Shown one piece after another: positions 1-6,600 of a DNA stretch of 12,934 nucleotides. This DNA comes from Candidatus Omnitrophota bacterium (GTDB lineage Bacteria; Omnitrophota; Koll11; Zapsychrales; Aceulaceae). Numbering within the stretch: the stretch's first letter is position 1; each line of letters begins with the position of its first letter. Made by a program: the position numbers and the translations under genes. The stretch is from the NCBI GenBank assembly GCA_029931885.1, contig JAOZRJ010000020.1:1-12934 (forward strand). The letters run 5' to 3'. The notes under the pieces were generated by a model. It saw nothing but the letters and a program-made list of their open reading frames with translations. It searched no databases and was not told the DNA's origin.

Positions 1-761
1 TGTTCAAAACACGTTTGCCCGAATAATGCGGCCTGCTGATCTCCGGCAATACCCGAAATCGGAATACCTTGCGGCAGTCTGCCGATTTTTACGGTGTGAC
101 CAAATATCCCTGAAGAAGGTTTAACTTCAGGCAACATTACCTTAGGGATTCCAAACTTCTTTAAAAGCCCGTCATCCCATTTAAGTTTTTCAATATTAAA
201 AATCATTGTTCGTGAGGCGTTGGTATAATCAGTCGCGTGTGCATATCCGCCGGTTAATTTCCACAAAATCCACGAATCAGTTGTGCCAAAAAGAAGTCTT
301 CCCTTCTTTGCCTTTGCCAATGCGCCTTTAACATTTTTTAATATCCATTCAATTTTAGTTGCCGAGAAATACGCATCAACAGGAAGCCCGGTACGCTTTT
401 TTATAAGAGCAACCGTTTTTCTGTCCTTCTTTAAATGATTACATCGCTCGGCTGTGCGCCGGCATTGCCAGACAATACCGCGGTAAACAGGTCGGCCTGT
501 TTTTTTATCCCAAACAACAGTTGTTTCCCTCTGGTTTGTAATGCCGATAGCCGCTATAGAATTTTTAGGAATCTTTCGAAGAACTTTTTGAATAGAATTG
601 TTAACGCTTTTATATATCTCTTGAGGATTATGCTCAACCCAGCCGGGCTTTGGAAAATACTGAGGAAACTCTTCGTAGGCACTGGCCTTAATTTTTCCGA
701 GCTTATCGTAGGCAACCGCTCTGCTTCCAGTAGTGCCTTGGTCTATTGAAAGGATAAACAT
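1..761 (-). CDS. glpK: Glycerol kinase, N-terminal half (3' end outside window)
   Basis: Glycerol kinase of the FGGY family phosphorylates glycerol with ATP to glycerol 3-phosphate in the cytosol, feeding lipid synthesis or glycolysis. I translated the minus strand from the ATG at 759-761 and it stays open for 253 codons to the window edge, about half of the usual ~500 residues. Visible landmarks match the E. coli enzyme closely: DQGTTGSR near residues 7-14 (phosphate-binding loop), TNQRETT with R78/E79 and Y131 of YFSATK (glycerol contacts), WQCRRTAE near 98-105, TDYTNASRTM near 177-186, and GIAGDQQAALFGQ with the probable catalytic base D241. No frameshift or lost key residue is visible. 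It lies 94 nt after cvfB. There is no Shine-Dalgarno before the ATG, and a promoter -10 box ends only five bases upstream, so translation may be leaderless. The family assignment is secure; substrate specificity is by homology. Confidence 0.95.
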   Translation of the reverse strand, partial: MFILSIDQGTTGSRAVAYDKLGKIKASAYEEFPQYFPKPGWVEHNPQEIYKSVNNSIQKVLRKIPKNSIAAIGITNQRETTVVWDKKTGRPVYRGIVWQCRRTAERCNHLKKDRKTVALIKKRTGLPVDAYFSATKIEWILKNVKGALAKAKKGRLLFGTTDSWILWKLTGGYAHATDYTNASRTMIFNIEKLKWDDGLLKKFGIPKVMLPEVKPSSGIFGHTVKIGRLPQGIPISGIAGDQQAALFGQTCFE

Positions 762-766
762 GATTT

Positions 767-795
767 ATTCTAGCAACTTGTGAATGGCGTGTCTA
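767..795 (-). promoter_or_regulatory. Predicted sigma70-type promoter for glpK
   Basis: Reading the minus strand, a -35 box TAGACA (790-795, five of six consensus bases) is followed by a 17-bp spacer and a -10 box TAGAAT (767-772, five of six). TGC immediately precedes the -10, giving an extended -10 (TGn). Transcription would be expected to begin around 758-761, that is at or next to the glpK ATG, which suggests a leaderless mRNA. The whole element is part of a repeat also found at 3549-3597. Confidence 0.6.
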
Positions 796-816
796 GGGAT
801 AGAGGATAAAAAAATG
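767..816 (-). repeat. Promoter-bearing dispersed repeat, copy 1
   Basis: This 50-nt stretch in the cvfB-glpK gap matches 3549-3597 at about 42 of 49 aligned positions with one single-base gap in a T run. Both copies read, on the minus strand, CA, six or seven T, ATCCTCTATC, then a promoter TAGACA-17-TAGAAT. Conservation extends well upstream of the -35 box and into the spacer, more than two unrelated promoters would share. It could be a duplicated regulatory cassette, a REP-like element, or the degraded end of a duplicated gene. Confidence 0.7.
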
Positions 817-832
817 GCTGGTCTTACAAATA

Positions 833-840
833 ACACGTGT
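833..840. repeat. Short perfect palindrome ACACGTGT
   Basis: An eight-base perfect palindrome lies between the cvfB stop and the glpK promoter, about 40 bases upstream of the -35 box. It could be an operator half-site pair, but eight bases is short enough to arise by chance in a window this size and no second copy was noticed. I attach no function. Confidence 0.25.
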
Positions 841-855
841 CCGTATCATCACAGT

Positions 856-1686
856 TTATTTAATCTTAGCAACATCATCTTCAAAAATAATACGTTTAAG
901 TTTATACAGCGATCCTAAGGCCATCTTATATTTTTTCTTGCTCACGCCAAACAACTCATAAATAATCTCAGGCGAACTTTTATCTGTAACTTTTAGCACT
1001 CCACCTTCTTTGTTGATCTTGGCGATAATTTTCTCCTCAAGAGCATCCATTTTCTGGTATCCCTGCGGCTGTAAGCTTACATCAATTCTTCCATCTACGC
1101 GAATTTTTTTAATAAAACCTTCAATCTTCTGGCCATACTCAAGATTCCGAAACACTTCATTGTGATAAAGCAGTCCCCAATGCGAATAATTAATAATGAC
1201 ATTGTATCCAAGCTCTGTTTGATTACAAATTACAAGATCAACTTTCTCGTTCTCTTTAAAAGTCGCAGGCGTCTGATCCAAGAAAGCATCCAACTTTGAC
1301 GACGCTGCCAAACGATCATGTTTTTCATCTTTATAAATACGCACAACGTAAGGCACGCCTTCTTCCATAGCCTCCTGTTGCTCACTAAAAGGAACAAATA
1401 AATCCTTAGGCAGCCCCCATTCTAAAAACGCGCCTATATCTAAAACATCAAGTACTTTAAGGAGTACAAATTCTCCTAGAGTTGCATACGGTTTTTGAGT
1501 CGTCGGTATCACCATCTTTTCTGAATCACGATAAAGAAAAACATCCAATGACCCGCTAGGATCATAATCAACAGGAACTTCGGCGATCGGAAGCAATAAT
1601 TCACCATAATTTTCAGCGTCTAAATAAACACCGTCTGCCGACGCCTTTATAACTTTTAATTTATTGTGTTTTCCGATCTCGCTCAT
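856..1686 (-). CDS. cvfB: CvfB/YitL family S1-domain RNA-binding protein
   Basis: 276 aa, close to the ~300 aa of S. aureus CvfB and B. subtilis YitL. Members are cytosolic proteins with several S1-like RNA-binding barrels and a C-terminal winged helix; in S. aureus CvfB affects virulence gene expression, but the general role is poorly known. Family hallmarks are visible: DIGAFLEWGLPKDLFVPFSEQ (83-103), DRLAASSKLDAFL (124-136), LGYNVIINYSHWGLLYHNEVF (159-179), IRVDGRIDVSLQPQGY (195-210) and the winged-helix segment with DKSSPEIIYELFGVSKKKYK (235-254). The ATG at 1686 has a purine-rich GGGAAGAGA upstream and lies 12 nt after the DUF2161 stop, so it is probably translated from the same mRNA. 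The neighbouring nuclease-fold and radical SAM genes do not explain a specific pathway. The family call is confident; the function in this organism is unknown. Confidence 0.9.
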   Translation of the reverse strand: MSEIGKHNKLKVIKASADGVYLDAENYGELLLPIAEVPVDYDPSGSLDVFLYRDSEKMVIPTTQKPYATLGEFVLLKVLDVLDIGAFLEWGLPKDLFVPFSEQQEAMEEGVPYVVRIYKDEKHDRLAASSKLDAFLDQTPATFKENEKVDLVICNQTELGYNVIINYSHWGLLYHNEVFRNLEYGQKIEGFIKKIRVDGRIDVSLQPQGYQKMDALEEKIIAKINKEGGVLKVTDKSSPEIIYELFGVSKKKYKMALGSLYKLKRIIFEDDVAKIK

Positions 1687-1698
1687 TCTATCTCTTCC

Positions 1699-2376
1699 CT
1701 ATCGCCACAATTGTTTTATTTTCTTTTGATATTTCAATCGAAAAAATTCAAACTCGGGTGTTAGTTGATACACGCCAAAAGACACGCGCGCAAACCACCC
1801 TTGATAATTCTTACCCAAAATATCCACGGCTTTTTCAATTTCAAGTTTTTCCCTGATCTCTTTTGTCGAGGATGGCCCGTACTCAAACAAATACATCGCA
1901 ATGCGAATCGCCTTTTCTTTGTACGCTGTAAATAACAATTCCCTGGTACTTCCGCCTTGATTTAAATCAATGCTTCTGCCATCAAATTCTTTTAAAGCCA
2001 AATTCTTTTTTGTGTAATTTTTACGCCCAACAAAAGGTGTTGGTTCAAATTCCAAAATAACTTCTTTTCGTGTACGTTGGTCCAACGTTAAAAGACCGCA
2101 ATGAAGACGCTTTAAAAGGCCGCACATCCTCTTGTACGGTTTTGGCCAGCGCCCTTTTTTTCCCAAAGGAATATACGCATACACTTGATCCGTCATCTTT
2201 AAACGTTCTATCAGTTGATAAACCAACTGAAGATTAAAACTCGTTTTCATCTCCACAATTAACAGTTCATCTCTTTTTTGCGCCATCACATCAACACCCT
2301 CGACCTCAGAATGCACCGTATACCCTCTTGCTTTCAAAAACTTTTTAAGAGGTTTATACATATCGACTTCTTTCAT
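1699..2376 (-). CDS. DUF2161 family protein with PD-(D/E)XK nuclease-like fold
   Basis: 225 aa from the ATG at 2376. The frame also offers a TTG two codons upstream at 2382, but AGGGAAAG sits about eight bases before the ATG, so I prefer that. The N-terminal half carries a PD-(D/E)XK-like signature: D29 in EGVDVMA, then E42 and K44 in LLIVEMKTS, as in restriction-endonuclease-like folds. The conserved middle has RWPKPYKRMCGLLKRLHCGLLTL (about 98-120). The C-terminal third (about 165-215) has a helix-turn-helix feel (SSTKEIREKLEIEKAVDILG) ending in WFARVSFGVYQLT. I recognise this as DUF2161 (COG5482), which to my knowledge has no established function. It lies 44 nt after the radical SAM gene and 12 nt before cvfB. 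A DNA or RNA processing role is an inference from the fold only. Confidence 0.8.
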   Translation of the reverse strand: MKEVDMYKPLKKFLKARGYTVHSEVEGVDVMAQKRDELLIVEMKTSFNLQLVYQLIERLKMTDQVYAYIPLGKKGRWPKPYKRMCGLLKRLHCGLLTLDQRTRKEVILEFEPTPFVGRKNYTKKNLALKEFDGRSIDLNQGGSTRELLFTAYKEKAIRIAMYLFEYGPSSTKEIREKLEIEKAVDILGKNYQGWFARVSFGVYQLTPEFEFFRLKYQKKIKQLWR

Positions 2377-2420
2377 AAACAAATCTTTCCCTTATTTTTT
2401 CTACATTATAACTTATATGA

Positions 2421-3290
2421 CTACAAACCTCTAAAAATTTCCGGCCTTAGGCCTGTTTTGCCATCTAACGCAGACTTTAAAATAGATAGCATCATCATTT
2501 TGTCCTTCGGAAATACCCCTTCTAAGGCAAGATGATTCGAGGCGTGATTCGATCGAAATATCGTTTTTTTAAGATCAAGCCCTTTGATAATTTCGTAGCT
2601 CTCCAGTAATAGCTCCTGTGGATTCAGCTCCTTAAAATCACCTCTTAAAACGTCTTGCGCCAAAGGTGTGCCGTCAATAACCATCAACGACAAAAACGAA
2701 AGATATCTTGGCTGCATTTTATTTAAAGCTCTTATCGTGAATTTAACATGTTCTTGCGAATATTTTTTGCCCCCCAGCCCCAACAAAACAATCACCGAAG
2801 ATTTAATCTTTGCTTTAGCCGCTGTATTAACCGCGCCGATCATTTCCTCCACACTTGAAGATTTGCCGCATCGATCTAATACATCTTGAGAGCCGCTTTC
2901 CAGCCCCATATAAATAAGACTTAGCTTATGGTCGTAAAGCTCTCTTAGCTCTTGATCACTCTTTAGCGTAATATTGCTGCCATTAGCATAACTTGAAATG
3001 CGGGAAAGACGAGGAAAGGTTTTTTCTAGCGCCTCTAAAACAGGCACTAACCTGCTGTTGCTAAGAACAAGGGCGTCGCCATCCATAAGAAAAACGCGCC
3101 GTGCTTCTTTGTTCCAACGCGCATGCGCGTTAATATCCGCGATGATTTCTTTCTGATCTTTAATGCAAAAAGTTTTATTCTTGTATACACCGCAAAAAGT
3201 ACAGCTATCAGACGAACATCCTATCGTTACTTGCAGAAGAAAGTTCTCTGCTTCCGAAGGCGGTCTTATAACAGGTTCTACAATCGGCAT
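2421..3290 (-). CDS. Radical SAM protein (COG1032/HemN-like annotation group)
   Basis: 289 aa from the ATG at 3290, which has AGGAG eight bases upstream; the frame is open to a TTG at 3317, but that start lacks such a site. The cluster motif is GCSSDSCTFC with C25, C30 and C33, a CX4CX2C spacing instead of the canonical CX3CX2C; I believe related uncharacterised family members (GCSHNxCTFC type) share it. Downstream are FLMDGDALVL (about 86-95), YANGSNI (about 114-120), YMGLESGSQDVLDRCGK (about 139-155, the GGE/SAM-ribose-like region) and a C-terminal SNHASNHLALEGVFPKDK. Such proteins use a 4Fe-4S cluster to cleave S-adenosylmethionine and start a radical reaction; the substrate here is unknown. 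It heads a run with the DUF2161 and cvfB genes. It has no cobalamin-binding or other extra domain. Confidence 0.88.
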   Translation of the reverse strand: MPIVEPVIRPPSEAENFLLQVTIGCSSDSCTFCGVYKNKTFCIKDQKEIIADINAHARWNKEARRVFLMDGDALVLSNSRLVPVLEALEKTFPRLSRISSYANGSNITLKSDQELRELYDHKLSLIYMGLESGSQDVLDRCGKSSSVEEMIGAVNTAAKAKIKSSVIVLLGLGGKKYSQEHVKFTIRALNKMQPRYLSFLSLMVIDGTPLAQDVLRGDFKELNPQELLLESYEIIKGLDLKKTIFRSNHASNHLALEGVFPKDKMMMLSILKSALDGKTGLRPEIFRGL

Positions 3291-3318
3291 ACCAATTTCT
3301 CCTAGATAAAATGGCAAG

Positions 3319-3333
3319 GGTGAATCAACCCGC
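3319..3333. repeat. 15-nt direct repeat, copy 1
   Basis: The 15 bases GGTGAATCAACCCGC at 3319-3333 recur exactly at 3500-3514, 181 nt away, and the similarity extends a few bases to the right (TTAGAAA against CTAAAAA). This copy can form a small GGGT/ACCC hairpin. Both lie in the putative leader of the radical SAM gene. Their role is unknown; a regulatory site or the remains of a small repeated element are both possible. Confidence 0.6.
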
Positions 3334-3357
3334 TTAGAAATTGTCTAATTTATTTCT

Positions 3358-3420
3358 CTAGATTTTGTTCAGACTCAGGGATAGCACCTGCTGCTTTTCT
3401 TTCCAATTTTCTTTTGCCAA
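3358..3420 (-). CDS. Possible 20-codon leader ORF upstream of the radical SAM gene
   Basis: A TTG codon at 3418-3420 (minus strand) is preceded by AAGGAG with an eight-base gap and opens a 20-codon frame (LAKENWKEKQQVLSLSLNKI) ending in TAG at 3358-3360, 67 nt before the radical SAM start. The ribosome binding site is the best in this stretch, but the start is the rare TTG and the product matches nothing I know. It could be a leader peptide, or chance, or the end of a decayed gene: the same frame is open upstream back to the TAA at 3538-3540 without an ATG. Low confidence that it is expressed. Confidence 0.25.
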   Translation of the reverse strand: MAKENWKEKQQVLSLSLNKI

Positions 3421-3431
3421 TGTGTTTCTCC

Positions 3432-3461
3432 TTAAATAAGCGTATAATTTATTAAATAAGC
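3432..3461. repeat. Two direct decamers TTAAATAAGC 20 bp apart
   Basis: TTAAATAAGC occurs at 3432-3441 and again at 3452-3461, exactly 20 bp or about two helical turns apart, so both would lie on the same DNA face. The copy nearer the radical SAM gene overlaps the AAGGAG site of the small leader ORF. The spacing is what a dimeric DNA-binding regulator would use, but the A/T-rich motif could also be chance. Confidence 0.35.
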
Positions 3462-3499
3462 CCCAAGCTTGCGGAACACTAATGAACGCAAATCTGTTA

Positions 3500-3514
3500 G
3501 GTGAATCAACCCGC
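3500..3514. repeat. 15-nt direct repeat, copy 2
   Basis: Exact second copy of GGTGAATCAACCCGC (first at 3319-3333). Here it lies inside a short inverted repeat, TTAGG at 3497-3501 and CCTAA at 3514-3518, giving a possible 5-bp stem with a 12-base loop. No T run follows on the transcribed strand, so it is not a convincing terminator. Confidence 0.6.
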
Positions 3515-3548
3515 CTAAAAAACGAAACGACGCGGGATTATTTTAATC

Positions 3549-3577
3549 ATTCTAACAAGGTACGAATGGTGTGTCTA
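3549..3577 (-). promoter_or_regulatory. Predicted promoter upstream of the radical SAM-DUF2161-cvfB run
   Basis: On the minus strand TAGACA (3572-3577) is separated by 17 bp from TAGAAT (3549-3554), and TGT immediately precedes the -10, an extended -10. These are the same boxes and spacing as in the glpK promoter at 767-795. A start near 3542 would give a leader of about 250 nt before the radical SAM ATG at 3290. Confidence 0.5.
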
Positions 3578-3597
3578 GAGATAGAGGATAAAAAATG
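3549..3597 (-). repeat. Promoter-bearing dispersed repeat, copy 2
   Basis: This 49-nt element is the partner of 767-816. It differs at about seven positions and one base of the T run. Differences are spread over codon positions 1, 2 and 3 in the frame that ends at 3547, which does not suggest protein-level conservation, whereas both promoter boxes and their 17-bp spacing are kept. Confidence 0.7.
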
Positions 3598-3686
3598 ATA
3601 TGGCGTGACTTCTTTGGGGAGGCTGTCACTTTTTTCCTTTTGCTTATTCTCTTCTAAGCTGCTCTTTAACTTTGAGTCGAGTAAAA

Positions 3687-6600
3687 TTACTCAAATAAAA
3701 TCTGCGAATTAATTACAGGCTGTATATTAACGATAACCGAAAAAACTCCCGCTATCGCGGTATTACTAAAAGAAGTAAAATCTAAAGATGGTAAAAATTT
3801 ATCACTTGCTTGCCTTGTTTCTAAATCAAACATTGCAGAATTAAAATCAATACCTCCAACATCTTGATTATTTCCTGCTACGCTAACATTATTATTCTTT
3901 ATTTGGTTCGCAACAGTAGCACCTCTTTGAGCTGTTTTATCCCACGTATATCTTTTAAAAACATCTTCTCGTCCTTTTACTGAAAACTGATTCCACAATT
4001 CATCATCATTTAAAATCTTATAAATAGCCTCCCCGACAGCTTTCGGATCTCTAACATTGACCAAAAAACCATCAATTCCATCATGAATGCTCTCTAGGGG
4101 CCCGCCGTTATCAGTTGAAACAACTGGGACTCCTACAGCTCTTGCTTCAATGTTCATCAATCCAAATGGCTCTGTAAAAGCCATTTGCGCAAACACTCCC
4201 CTTTTATCAACAAGCCACCTGTAGACCTCAGGCATATAAAGCACTCCTGCTGTTGAAAATACTACTTTATCTTTTATCCCATAATCATTAATCATCTGTA
4301 CCATTTTTTCATATATTCTTTTTTCTTCACCTTGAAGCTTCGAAGGAATATTTGGAAGACCAAGATATAAATTTGCTTTTTCTTGAATATCACTATTTTG
4401 CCCATAAGCATCAATTAAACCATAATAGTTTTTCTTCTCGTCAAGACGAGAATAAATTGCTACGGGTGCTAAGGCTTGTCTTTTTTCAGGCAACTGATCG
4501 CTTGTTTCTCTTTCAAGAAGCTCTATTACCTTAACTCGCCTCGGATCATTTTTTTCTTTTAAATCTGTAACTTCGTAAGCATACTTAACAAGATTTGCCC
4601 CAGGAGGAACAGGAGTCACTCTGTCTCCAGGCGCGTTTATATACATCCCAATTTGATCAATGCTCTCCTGCTTAGTATTAGTAAAAACCCCGACAGGAGA
4701 AGTAAAATGTATCTCTTCACCAATAATCCTAGTTAAAATATGAATATTATTATCTAATTCTTCTATTGTTTCTCGTGTTGCCATATTAGCCATTTTAGGT
4801 AAGCCAAGAGAATGAACTGTATGAACATTTGTTAAGCCTTTTATTTTTTTTGACAACATTGCTCCAGCAAGACCGGCATCAGCATAATTTGTCCAAACTA
4901 CATCAGGAAACCTTTTCTGCTCTTGAAGATACTCTACAAAATTATCAGTAAATTCTTTTATGTTCGGCCATAAATATTGTTTTAATTTATATTTCTCTCC
5001 AGCAAAAGGTATTCGAACAATATTTACTTTTCCATCTGAAGATAGCGGTTCAACAACTTGAGAGTATTCAGGAGTCTCTGTTCCTTCAAATTCCGGAATC
5101 AAACGAGTTATCAAGTCTACACGATCAACCCCAGGTAATTTTCCCAATGCACGCGCCAACTCCATAACATAAGTAATCTGCCCTCCGGTATCAGGATCTA
5201 TCGCCAATTTTTGATCATTTTTTATAAATCCGTGCAAACTTAAAAGGGTTATATATTTTCCTTTCTCAGATTGACCTTCAATTGACACTGGCGCTTGCTC
5301 ATCTAAACTTTCATAATTTTCTAACAAATTTATCGCTTCATTAAAAATAGGATATTTTTCTCTATAGCTTTGCACAGCCTTATTGGCCTCAATATTATCA
5401 GATTTAATTTTCCACAATGTCAAAGCTGTATGTATCCCTGTAAAATAATCTATATTTTTATCTTTTAAAATCATGACTAGTTCTTCAACTATATCTTTCC
5501 CGAAATCCGTTAAATATCCAGCTGCCTTGTATGCCAAAATAAGATCTTCATCGTTTTGCAAAGCATCCTTTAGCGTTAATCTATAGAAATCATTTACCAC
5601 TTTCTGTTGAACTGATTCTGTAAAAACCTCTTCTTTTCTTTTTTTACTTATCTCTTCTTTTAATGCTTGACGAAATAGCTCTCTTGATAAAATAAGGGCA
5701 TTGTCGTCACCTAAAGAAGCGTTAAAAACTATCTCTCCATTTCTTAATCTTACGCTAGGAGGACCTCTCTCTTTTACAATATTTAATGTTATCTTGGTGA
5801 AATCTACTTGTTGTGCAATATCGTTAAAACTAATGGATTCTTGCTCGCTCAACAATAGAATGTTTTTTGCCTGTTGAAAATATTTAAATGCTTTTCTTGC
5901 AAGCGTGTCATTAGAGGTAAGTACTTGAGAATGAAGTGCGCTTGAAGATGATTCTTTGATTAATTCATTTCTTGTCCGAATTCTTTTAAGAGCTCTACCT
6001 TTATTTCTATTTCTCCATTCTTCTTCCTGATCTTGCTTTATCTCTAGAATCTCCCCTAACCCTTCAAAATTTTCGCCCCCTGAGAAATATTTTCTTGGAA
6101 TTGCCTGATGAGAAGTTTGGTTATAATCTATTTTGATATAATCATAAACTCCTTTTTTAAATGTTTCTAAATATTGATTGTAAATTCTTTGCTTTACCTG
6201 CTTATCTTTAATCGTAATGCCTTGCGCTTTGTTTTGATCAACGTATACTTGCCCGAGCAAACTTTCTCTTAAATTCTTCTTATACCACGTTGCCAAAATC
6301 ATAGAATTATATATTTGTCTTAATTTTGAGAAATTCTTTCCCTCGTTTACTTCTTTCTCAATTTCCGGCAACAATATATTTCTGGCAACTTCTTGAGAAA
6401 TATCGCTTAATTCTTCAATATTCTTACTATTAACATCACCGATGATATGATTTGCGCCTATAACATTATTTTCCTGAGCTAAATAATCACGCTCTAGCAT
6501 TACCTTGAGATGGCTTTCAATAACAAATATGTTATTTCCATCAACATAAACAACTGCTTTTTCTGGAACAATCCAAATCTTTATAAATACATTTGAAGGT

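Larger units (their letters stand above)
3291..3686. other. 396-nt non-genic region between the radical SAM gene and the large protein gene
   Basis: No full-length gene is present. On the minus strand it holds, in order of transcription: a 47-codon open tail after the large protein's stop in another frame (3690-3547), a promoter inside a dispersed repeat (3549-3597), two copies of a 15-nt repeat (3500-3514 and 3319-3333), two decamers 20 bp apart (3452-3461 and 3432-3441), and a 20-codon ORF with a good ribosome binding site (3420-3358). If the promoter is real, most of this is a ~250-nt 5' leader of the radical SAM operon. I did not recognise any riboswitch class. Confidence 0.6.
3547..3690 (-). 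pseudogene. 47-codon open tail after the large protein stop, shifted frame (possible lost C-terminus)
   Basis: Directly at the stop codon of the large protein, another frame of the minus strand is open for 47 codons from the GTA at 3688-3690 to a TGA at 3547-3549, with no ATG start. It reads as a charged linker (SSLEENKQKEKSDSLPKE) followed by FLSSISRHTIRTLLE. One inserted base near the stop would join it to the large protein, whose C-terminal module in Omnitrophota often carries a further tail, as I recall. It may therefore be a frameshifted C-terminus or a sequencing error. The end of this frame overlaps the repeat at 3549-3597, so part of its apparent structure may reflect that repeat instead. 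A chance open frame is also possible. Confidence 0.3.

Noticed and set aside
435..749. Plus-strand open frame of 104 codons
   Set aside because: It is antisense to glpK, which is open and matches the family residue by residue; the plus-strand translation has no recognisable features.
1..761. Possible frameshift in glpK, because no long frame was obvious on a quick look
   Set aside because: Hand translation from 761 to 1 gave one continuous frame that aligns with E. coli GlpK without a gap larger than a few residues.
3534..3596. Tiny ATG frame MIKIIPRRFVF just after the promoter in repeat copy 2
   Set aside because: Its ATG overlaps the -10 box, so a transcript from that promoter would not include it; it has 11 codons and no ribosome binding site.
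3549..3597. Integron attC-like site (TTCTAAC at one end)
   Set aside because: No complementary core site and no long imperfect palindrome accompany it.
3604..3634. Terminator-like hairpin GTGAC...GTCAC followed by TTTTTT on the plus strand
   Set aside because: The stem is five bases with a 15-base loop, and no plus-strand gene needs terminating. On the minus strand no T run follows.
3291..3686. Insertion sequence or REP-transposase remnant
   Set aside because: The repeats are suggestive, but no transposase motif, terminal inverted repeat or target duplication could be found.
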